Shown here: positions 55,984 to 64,000 of the stretch, one piece after another
Numbering within the stretch: position 1 is the stretch's first letter
How the letters are laid out: each line of letters opens with the position of its first letter
Assembly (NCBI GenBank): GCA_036852015.1
Contig: JAANDG010000713.1
Location: forward strand, 1 to 64,000
Direction of reading: 5' to 3'
DNA: 64,000 nt
From: Pelodera strongyloides
Taxonomy: Eukaryota > Nematoda > Chromadorea > Rhabditida > Rhabditidae
Notes under the pieces: generated by a model
Seen by the model: the letters and a program-made list of their open reading frames with translations, nothing else
Told to the model about the DNA's origin: nothing
Database searches by the model: none
Made by a program: the position numbers and the translations under genes

Positions 55984-57773
55984 GCATGCTCAGGTAAATC
56001 TTAAATATGTGAATCTTGAATTCTGTGAATTCCTATTTGTAATGATTTTCATAGATTCATAGTATGCAAAATATGCAGGCGTTGACTAACTAGTGTGTGT
56101 TATCTGTTACCATTTAAATTTTCATTTTTCATATTACAAGCTATTCTTACAAGTATCTATTTTATGAGCTACATCTCTGATAGACCAATTTTTTCTTAGA
56201 CTAGCTTTTCACATATATTTTTAAACGAACGGCTATCAAAAAAAAGTGTTGAAATAATTTCTTGATCAATTTTTTGTGCAATATCGTCTATTTTCTCAAA
56301 TTCTCCAAGCGGGTAATAAAATGTACATATATAATAATTTTTATTCGACAACACAAGTAAAACATATAACTAAGCTTAGTTCAAGATATTGACAACAAAA
56401 GTTCGGTATGAAGAGTAATTGCTAATTGCTAAATAGTATCACCATTGGTCCTCTGTGGAAGTAAATGGTAAAGGAAAAGTACAGTAATTAACCGCAATTG
56501 AATTGCGTTAAATTAAAATATGAAACGAAAACAGAGAGAATAACTGACGGATTAATGATTATAAAAAATACAAACAATATATGGGACTAGACACAAAATT
56601 GCATGAAGTTACAGTTGTTATTAATAAGTAAAAGCGACATAACAGCCGGTTTTGCAATGTATGATGAACGATGTATTCCCGTGTATTGTATGCAAGTAAC
56701 TGCACGATTTGATAGTCTGTTCATATTCATTTGCATGCGACATATGGGAATGCAGTTGCGCAACAGACTTTTCAAAAACCGGATGTTATATCGCTGTAAA
56801 AACGTAAGTGAAAACAATGAAAGCGATTTTATAAATATACAAGTGAAATGTTCACTCTGTACACAAAATCAGATCACAACGACTTGCTGAATATGGATAC
56901 AAGCAAATTAAGCGGTACGGCACGTGGTTTCCGAAACAAGTGTTGATCTGCCTTCCGTTGCACACTTCCGGCACAGTTACCCAGAGTGCTCCCCAAAACC
57001 AGGTGCCATACCACCTTAATAAAAAAAAGTAAGAATTATGAATCAAAAGAACTTAAATTAAAAACTTAAATTAAAAAGAGTGTACATTCATCAAGTAGTA
57101 GATATTAAGTTTGAGCACGAACGGCTTACGAAGCCTCTTAAAAAATGTCTTTAGCATATTACATTAAAACTTATAAAAAAATTAGCCATTGTTTTCTAAC
57201 GACCTATGATCGGTGCGAAACTTGAAAGAAACTTCAACGGTTCAGTATAGACCTATAAGCCTATAACTGACGCCGAAACTGCACGTTTAGTAACGACCTA
57301 TGATCAATGCAAAACTTGAATGGTAAAATATAGATCTATAACCGACGCCAAAATAATTGTAAAATAGTAATGATGTTAATAAGCAATAATGATCCTTGAA
57401 CGAGATACGGTCACTCCAGTTTACATATAATAAACCAACTTTTTTTAAATATTGTAATTAAAACTGATTAACACTTACTAATTGTCGTGCAGAGGTAGGA
57501 CGTTTTCTAGGGTTTAGCGGGTTCTAGGGGTTCAAATTAATCGCTCTTAAGATATTACTATATTTATGTGTCAGCCTGTGGCACTCAAAAATTACAGAGA
57601 CCAGGTTATATAAATCATTTTAATCTTCAACAAGATTCGGCAGCTCAAATTTTAAACAATTTATATCAATTTCAACTTCTCTACAAAATGTTAAAACGCT
57701 CAGTTATCAAGTCAAAATGATCTACAAAGATTAGAATGATCTACATCCTGTAACCTTGGTCGGATCGAATAAT
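55984..57773. other. Intergenic stretch with two palindromic elements
   Basis: No supported gene. Contains 56626-56796 (AGCGACATAACAGCCGG ... GGATGTTATATCGCT ends, relative of 40472-40648) and 56908-57019 (TTAAGCGGTACGGCACGTGG ... GGTGCCATACCACCTTAA). A local near-repeat AACGACCTATGATC.GTGC.AAACTTGAA occurs around 57200 and 57290. Confidence 0.5.
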
Positions 57774-60188
57774 CTATTGTTCGTATGGATACTCGTACAG
57801 CTCCTTATACAACGGACAGCAGTAGCAACACCAGCACGAGAGCGCTATTAGCACTGAAATTAAGGAGGTAATTAATAAACATGGCAATGAAATACCGTCT
57901 TGCTACAAACACAACAGCGCAAACGTATAGCTTGTGCCATTTTGTAATAGTTTATATCCTGTTTCATATTAAATTTCGCTTTTATATATGACAAATCACT
58001 TGTTTTGTCAATTTACGTCAATTTCTAGTTTGTAGCCTATGGTCGTGCTACTTTACTCTTTACAACTTGTCACCTTGTAGATTGGGTACTTGTCTTTTGT
58101 TTTAGGTTTGTCACTTTATAACTTTTCACCAACCTGCCACTAATACAATCGACGCAATGATAATGGCGACCACGGCACCCGTTGGGATAGCAAATGGACA
58201 GCACGACGGCTTCCAACTGAAAATCAATATTTAGTGTTACCCTCAGATGGTGCTCGGGTGGTGCGCGGTGGGAATCTGGCGCGAAAATGTCGCGCGGCGG
58301 GAGCCGGAACTGATAAAAACGTGGGATGCGGCATCGCCATGTCCTCGCCATGTTATTGTCGAGATCGCGGAAAACGCGAACAAACAAGACCGCGAGATTC
58401 TAGCGAAGATTCAGCAAGATGCGCGGCTCGTGGCACTATTGAATACTAGTTATTTAGATATAGTTATTGGCTAAAAATGTATTAATGTCAATTTTTCTAA
58501 AAGGAGGACGTGATATACATAGAAGAGAGGGAGATAAATTCCACTTTTTTTAATTTCCTTACCTTCCCATGTAGGGCCATGTGCAGCACCAATTATAATT
58601 GTCCCAGTCGGTAGGTTGAGGGCAGTATGCGAGGTATCCTAAAAATTTAGTTCAATATAAATACTCTTGAGAAAGCTCTGTCTGGAGGCGTAAAATATTC
58701 ATTAATTTCATGTCTTTCGGCTTTCACCACAGGGAAACGACTTTGTGCATAGGTTTAGTGTGTATCTTAGGCTTATATACCTATCCCAGAACCTTATTTC
58801 TTTCCCATCAGTTCCCCCGGAATACATCCGGGAGTCCCCTCCCCGGACGGGAAAAGGTCTCAAATGTCACATGCTTGACGAATGTTTGATGATTCATTTC
58901 TATCGGGATTGCAAGGAGATGACTCAGCCGAAAAAAGACCACGCGCCGCAAAAATGTTATGAAAACGTGTGCAAACGCACAGTCATAACAAATTATATAA
59001 TCGGAAAGGAAATAGAAAAGTCCCTTAGAGAAATCTACGTGATCCTAGTGCGTAGTATTTGAACTAGGCATTGAAACAAGAAACCTTACCGCAACCTATT
59101 GAACAATTTTTCTATATATGATCAATATGTAAACTGTCAAAGAGTATGTTAAAGCGAAATGCTAGCCCCTTTGGAAAATTTGCATATGATAAGCAAATAT
59201 ATGTATCCTATGCTAATTTTGTACGATCGTCCACGGCAAAAAAATTAGCATAGGATACATAGGATTTGCTTATCATATGCAAATTTTCCAAAGAGGCTAG
59301 CATTTCGCTTTAACGTTGCCATGCAGCCATGCAGCAAACGAACGAACTGCTACCTAAAACTAGGCCTGGCCGTGTCTATGTCAGGAGACAAGCACAAGTA
59401 CAACTACTGCCTTGTGTCAATAATATATGTAGTAGACTGAAGACGCGGCGAGCCAACAGCTGATATACCGGTCTTCAAGGTATTCAAGTAAGGTAGACTG
59501 AAGACAATATTTATTTATTAATCTAATAACCTACCGTATCCACTGGGGCACCAGAAAATCCTTCGATTGCCGAGTCGTCCTTCTATATACTGGGTGATCG
59601 GATCGTTAAGTCCTTGTGCGTCGACGACGTAAACTAGAGTAGATACGTCATTCAAGTTGGTTAAGCCCCAGTTTCAGTTAAACTTGAGTCGGCAGTTAGG
59701 TTTTTCTGTATGCTTTTTGAGTGTGACACATTTACGTATGCTGATTTTTTTCTTAGGGTTACCTTTTGGGATGTGTTAATTGCATATCATCAATAAACTA
59801 TTATATAAAAAGAATGAGCACGTTTTCACTGGCGAGCTAACGTAGCTTACGTAAGTGCACATAAACCTAATCTGGTTAGCTAGTTCCAGTCAAGTTATGA
59901 TGCTAGATTAAAGCGAAACACTGGCCGATTTTGAAACGCATCGTGGACAACTGAATTCTTGCGAATTTATATCAATGTGCTCGAATTTCCTTCGATTTTT
60001 TATTCAAATTTATATTCTTTTGAATAAGCTGCATAAGAATACTGGTGTGCTCGATGTGTTTAAAAAAACCGGACTGTATTTCGCTTAAAGTCCGCTTGAG
60101 TAAATTTAAGGTAAGTCACGTAAACCCCAAACTCACCAAAAGCTGCGGCAAAGAGAAAAAGCGTCACATGCACTGGTCGAATAATCAT
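57774..60188 (-). CDS. Shisa/CX-like single-pass membrane protein, 129 residues
   Basis: Five minus-strand exons join exactly in phase: 60137-60188 (ATG), 59535-59633, 58563-58638, 58134-58216 and 57774-57853 (TAG). Order of parts: signal peptide (MIIRPVHVTLFLFAAAF), then a short extracellular Cys module (RIFWCPSGYGYLAYCP, WDNYNWCCTW, KPSCCPF; six to eight Cys with paired CC), one membrane helix (GAVVAIIIASIVLVAVLIAL), and a membrane-adjacent CWCCYCC cluster suited to palmitoylation, with a Tyr/Pro tail (LYKELYEYPYEQ). This layout is that of Shisa-like/CX-module proteins, which act as trafficking or receptor-associated adaptors in animals. Assignment rests on architecture, not on alignment. 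Intron 2 (58639-59534) holds a palindromic element and an opposite-strand Cys-rich frame. Confidence 0.82.
58812..59062 (+). CDS. Possible terminal exon of a Cys-rich protein, inside the Shisa-like gene's intron
   Basis: Behind an acceptor (TTTCCCATCAG) the frame stays open for about 83 codons to a TGA. It encodes CHMLDECLMIHFYRDC and KCYENVC, six regularly spaced Cys followed by a basic helix-like end. No ATG or matching upstream exon was found, so this may be chance. If real, it is nested in and opposite to the Shisa-like gene. Confidence 0.3.
59149..59313. repeat. Palindromic TTAA-bounded element, GCTAGC subfamily, copy 3
   Basis: Same left and right ends as 23591-23747 and 41369-41539. 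The centre is slightly shortened (ACGATCGTCCACGGCAAAAAAATTAGC). It lies in intron 2 of the Shisa-like gene. Confidence 0.85.
59908..60088. repeat. Palindromic element, CCGGCCGG subfamily
   Basis: TTAAAGCGAAACACTGGCCG left and CCGGACTGTATTTCGCTTAA right, with CTCGAATTTCCTTCGATTTTT near the middle. It lies in intron 1 of the Shisa-like gene. Confidence 0.65.
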
Positions 60189-60529
60189 TCTTTTGTTCGC
60201 TTTGGAAAAGATTGATTCACAAATTGAATGATAGTGATTGGTTTACCTGAAAGGAGGGGAATAAAGGAATAAAATTACCGATAGAAATAAAAAACAATAA
60301 GAGTATCGATTGAATTTACGGGCGAATTAATACAACTTTGATACAGTAAGTTACAAAAGAGAGAGAGAGAGAGTTCAAGACAATTGTCAAAACAAAGTTC
60401 TCATTTTTCTTAATTATAGAAAAAGGAAATGATCGCAATTATAGAAAGGAAGTAGATTTCGTACAAAAATAAGAAGCACGCACATAGAGTAACGTATATA
60501 TATATACTATGTTTGCGTGAGTTCCATAT

Positions 60530-60670
60530 ATGAGAAGGCTCAAGGACAACTCTGGGGTGCGCGGCGGGGGCGCCAGTCGTGCGTTAACGCCTGATGGCGC
60601 ACCCGTTGCGTGCCTGACGCGCCTCTATAGCGCAGCTCCTTTTGTGCGCGGCGATGGTGCGGAGTTTCTG
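60530..60670. repeat. GC-rich dispersed repeat, copy 1
   Basis: AGAAGGCTCAA...GGGTGCGCGGC.GGGGCGCCAGTCGTGCGTTAACGCCTGATGGCGC...GCCTGACGCGCC. It shares the order AGAAGGCTCAA, GTGCGCGGC, GGGCGCCAGTCG.GCGT.AACGCCTGATG and TGCCTGACGCGCC with 61638-61735. A coding frame runs through it but is not splice-supported. Confidence 0.6.
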
Positions 60671-61637
60671 ACGTATATTATGAGTACGATGAATGGGACG
60701 AACATTGGGAAGGGGGGCGGAACCCGAGATAAAACAATACTCCATCTAGTCTCTCAATTTGTTAAATATATTCACACCGACTTGACCGACCAGCACAAAA
60801 CGTTGCATGCATGTGCCTTGTTAACCATACAGCTCTATTCTAACAATATTTAGTCAATAAATCAGTGAATCAGTAAACAGATCAATGAGCCAATCAATAC
60901 AATCAACAATCAATAATGAAAAGACGTGTGCTGTGGGTGTCTATTTCAATCTGAAGCTTGAAAAGACAGAAAAGGGGAAATTCAAGATCGGACTGTATGA
61001 ATCACCTGCAGAATATAGTGAGAAGATGGGAAGCCGGCTGAAAAGGGAATAATAAGAATAGAATAGATAAGGAATAGGAAATCGATACTAGGGAGAGAGG
61101 GAGGGAGAGAGAGGGGGAGAAAGAGAGAGAGGGACAGAGAGAGAGAGAGACGGGAGAGCGCGAGGAGAGAATCGGGAGTATGGGAACGAACACCGCTTAT
61201 GACAAAGCGCCGTCCCGGTGTGAAGAATTCAATTATCGATATTTGTGTTTATTGTAGAACGAACGAAAACGCGAGCTTGACAACGCTAATCACGTATTGT
61301 GATTTGACTTTCCGTACTGGGTAATGCTTACTAGAATATGAAATGTGCTTATTATGCTTTAGGGTTGGATGAATAACACACATGCCCTCACGCGCCTCAG
61401 GCGCGCAGCGCGGAAATTGAAATGCGTAGCAATTCGAGACACAGAGAAACCTCTTTTCTGCGTCTCCGCATTTCCCATGTTAAACAGCCATCTCTTTTCC
61501 GCGGACGTGGTGCGCGGCGACTCAGAAGGTAGTGAGCCTCATAGATGAGCAGAATCCCCATATTCGGAACGATAACTCGCAGCCACCGTTAGAATGCACC
61601 TTCACCGAATTGTTACCGTACGTATATGTGTAGTTTA

Positions 61638-61735
61638 GAAGGCTCAACTACAACCTGAAACTCCCATCTCGGGTGCGCGGCAAGGGCGCCAGTCGGGCGT
61701 AAACGCCTGATGCGTGCCTGACGCGCCAAAAATCA
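61638..61735. repeat. GC-rich dispersed repeat, copy 2
   Basis: Second copy of the 60530 repeat, lacking the GCGCACCCGTTGCG segment. Confidence 0.6.
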
Positions 61736-62471
61736 AGGGTCCAGAGGGAAAAATGGAACGATAGATGCAAAACGATACGATACAAAATGGAATAAGAGAC
61801 TTCAAAACAAAAGTTCGAAATAAAGCGATTTGTAACAAAACAAGCCCTTAGTGAGTCATGCAACACTTCAATATTCACCTTGTTTGATAACCAACGAAGA
61901 ACTCACTGGTCTTCATAAAAAACGAGATAACGATATATAAGTTCAGTCGAAAATAATAGCGTGGGGGAAAGAAGGAAATCGATAAGAGGAATGTTATTAT
62001 TCGAAATTTGAGGATACAGATACATGCATATATATATGTACATAGAATAAAGCCAAGTAACTATACGACTCATATTCAGGCCTATAAAATATTCTCATTT
62101 TTTTAAGCTCGAAGATTCTACCTTTCTATTCTCAATCTAATTAACTTTCAATTTATAGCAATTTATATTTTGGTTAATCAGGAATTATTATCTCATATAA
62201 TCCCAGAGGCAACGGTAAAATTAGAATCTTATTTGTAAATTATTTTAAGGGGTCGGACACACGAGAAAAATATTCTTCATACGGAGTGTGTAAGGCATTC
62301 ATACTTCCTATTGTAAGTATATGCATACAAATTTTCAACATAGATCAGCGCATGAAATGTGATGAGTCAAATCATAAAGCAGAATGTTAAAACATGCAAG
62401 CACCAGGATAAGGCACAGATGGCAGCGAAGAGTTCAATAAGGACACAGCGCAGTCGGTTATTCTGTCGAGG

Positions 62472-62642
62472 TTAAAGCGATATAACAGCCAGCCGGTTTG
62501 TGAAACGTGTGTTGGACAACTGCATTCCCATATGCCATATACAAGTTAATATGGTTATAATAAAAAGTCGCGCAATGCTTACATGCATAGCATGGGAATA
62601 CAGTGTATGCTTTTCAAAAATCGGCTGTTATACTGCTTTAAA
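62472..62642. repeat. Palindromic TTAA-bounded element
   Basis: TTAAAGCGATATAACAGCCAGCCGG left, AAAATCGGCTGTTATACTGCTTTAA right, with GGACAACTGCATTCCCATATG and CATGGGAATACAGTG as partly complementary inner arms. Relative of 40472-40648. Confidence 0.7.
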
Positions 62643-63284
62643 CAGAAGAATTTAAACAGGACAAACATAAAGAAGTTTGTGCTAGAAGAGGCCAAATCAA
62701 CGTTGATATGAAAATTAAATCAAGTCGAAATATGCTACAGTTGGAGACGTCCGAGAAAATGAAGTCGCGTTTCCTATTAGTAGAAGAACAGGCGCAGTTA
62801 CATTAGACAACGCTGAGGAACATTCTTCTAGAATAGAGGGAGAGGTTCGCTATTCATAATCGAAGAAGTATCACTGGTAGAAGCGCGGGCTGTCTCCGAG
62901 AAAGTAAAAGTTTACTGGGTTAAATGATACATGCCGAAACCAATAAAATAAAAACACAGAGTTAAGTATGACTTAACCAAGGGTCACAAACCACAATTTA
63001 AAAATGAATCATCAGAATGCCAAAAGACGTTGTGCTTGCAAAAGAGGCATGTTTTAACACAAAGGTGCACCAAAGGGTTTATCGGAGGGGGGGGGGGCAA
63101 TACTTATAACTTAACCTTAACTCGGTGATAACAAATTATTCAAAGATGTATCACCGGGATACCAAAAGCGGTGTGTTGTTGGGTCTCGGAGGGAATCGAT
63201 GATTGGACGAAGGTGAAGGCAAACAATGGATGCCGAGTCATTGGACAAATATACACGAGACGGGGAGGTATGTTCTGGTGGTGA

Positions 63285-63375
63285 ACATCTCTCTCTCTCC
63301 TTCTCTCTCTCTCTCCTTCTCTCTCTCTCTCTCTCTCTCTCATTCTCTCTCTCTATCTCTCTCTCTCTCTCTCTT
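63285..63375. repeat. CT microsatellite
   Basis: CTCTCTCTCT run of about 90 bases with a few T and A interruptions. Confidence 0.85.
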
Positions 63376-63850
63376 AAGTCAACGACTTGAAGCCAAAATT
63401 TCACAAACACAAACATGAATTGGTCAGGTGGGCTAAGGGCAGAACTGGCGGCGAGGTGAATAAGTGTGTTTTAGAAAATGCACTTTGAATACCGTACACT
63501 AATATAATGTGGGAAATATATACGTTATCGATATGGCTGTTCTCGTAGCACCTACATCTAAATAATTAGCAAATTGCATGAAAAGTTGTCAATATTTCAC
63601 TCAAAATATTTCATGTCACAGCAAAATAGGCTAGAATCAATAATATCATAATTGGTGCGCATAGTTGGGGTACCAATGTGTGTACCATAGATTCATAACA
63701 GCCAGCCGCTATTTAGCGGATTATTCACCACGGTGATACCCTATAGGGTATATACATACCCTATTTAAACGAGACACCCAGTCGCACCAGCCTGGATTTG
63801 TCATAAAACGATCTTCAGTTATTCAGCTCATAAAAAATGTTAGTGGCAAG

Positions 63851-64000
63851 ATGGAAGATAAACATCAGAAATTGGTAAGCAAGACTGCTGCGAAAAGCGC
63901 TCGCAAAGAACTCTGCGATTTCTGTGTACCAACGATGACCACCTTTTATTTAGTACCATGGTACATACCATAATGGTACCAAATTTCTACATTGTACCCA
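63851..64000 (+). CDS. Possible first exon of a gene running off the right edge
   Basis: ATG at 63851 preceded by GGCAAG, then eight codons (MEDKHQKL) to a TTG/GTAAGC donor. That is consistent with a short first coding exon, but it is too short to be sure. Nothing further can be seen before the window ends. Confidence 0.2.

Larger units (their letters stand above)
60189..63840. other. Repeat-rich stretch without a supported gene
   Basis: Contains the GC-rich repeat pair 60530-60670 and 61638-61735, GA/CT tracts (60355-60375, 61088-61160, 63285-63375), a G-run near 63087 and the palindromic element 62472-62642. It also holds one end of the AGGCCCACGAGAAA family near 62248. Frames across the tracts are low complexity. 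Confidence 0.45.

Noticed and set aside
60530..60853. 107-codon frame starting ATG
   Set aside because: Its first half is a dispersed GC-rich repeat also found at 61638-61735, and the rest has no similarity or splice context.

Overview
The window looks like a piece of a nematode nuclear genome. It is AT-rich, the genes are broken into small exons with GT/AG borders and TTTCAG/TTTTAG/TTGCAG acceptors, and several start codons sit just behind a bare acceptor, which suits spliced-leader addition. The gene content also fits: a tau-tubulin-kinase-like kinase, a very short nuclear receptor, small Cys-rich membrane proteins and many short palindromic repeats. I cannot name the species. All exon models were joined by hand from splice sites and reading phase; no transcript or database was available.

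Plus-strand genes run through the left third. They are the 3' part of a C-terminally membrane-anchored protein (151-1908), two loose 3' exons (2270-2736), a 114-residue unknown (3376-4457), a 184-residue nuclear receptor with an intact zinc-finger domain and a strongly shortened ligand-binding region (6541-10866), and a roughly 470-residue AT-hook protein with an RVSW motif like a protein-phosphatase-1 docking site (12807-18609). The minus strand then carries a putative small Cys-rich membrane protein (20364-21863) and a complete SLC35F1/F2-type transporter of 385 residues (22808-31493), whose start codon lies in a separate first exon 4 kb upstream.

Just upstream of that transporter, in the same orientation, is a Penelope-like retroelement (about 31741-35015). 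Its GIY-YIG endonuclease frame lies upstream of, and overlaps, its reverse-transcriptase frame, as in the permuted Naiad/Chlamys-type elements. Its 3' end holds a ribozyme-like RNA with every hammerhead core motif (CUGANGA, GAAA, GUC) and covarying stems I, II and III, but in an order that cannot form the usual planar hammerhead. A diverged second copy with the same order lies alone in the nuclear-receptor intron (7690-7815). Right of the element, a 223-residue gene (36170-37523) lies between two near-identical 131-bp repeats made of consecutive small hairpins. A third, diverged copy keeps the hairpins through compensatory changes.

The right half holds a kinase of the TTBK/CK1 group (43438-48044), a secreted or membrane Ly6-like Cys-rich protein (51978-55983) and, on the minus strand, a complete 129-residue Shisa/CX-like single-pass membrane protein (57774-60188). 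Between genes, and inside many introns, lie families of palindromic elements bounded by TTAA that share the end TTAAAGCG, other foldback elements, tRNA-like modules, GC-rich repeats and GA/CT microsatellites. The genes look like independent housekeeping, signalling and regulatory genes and do not form one pathway; the unusual biology is in the retroelement and the structured RNA repeats.
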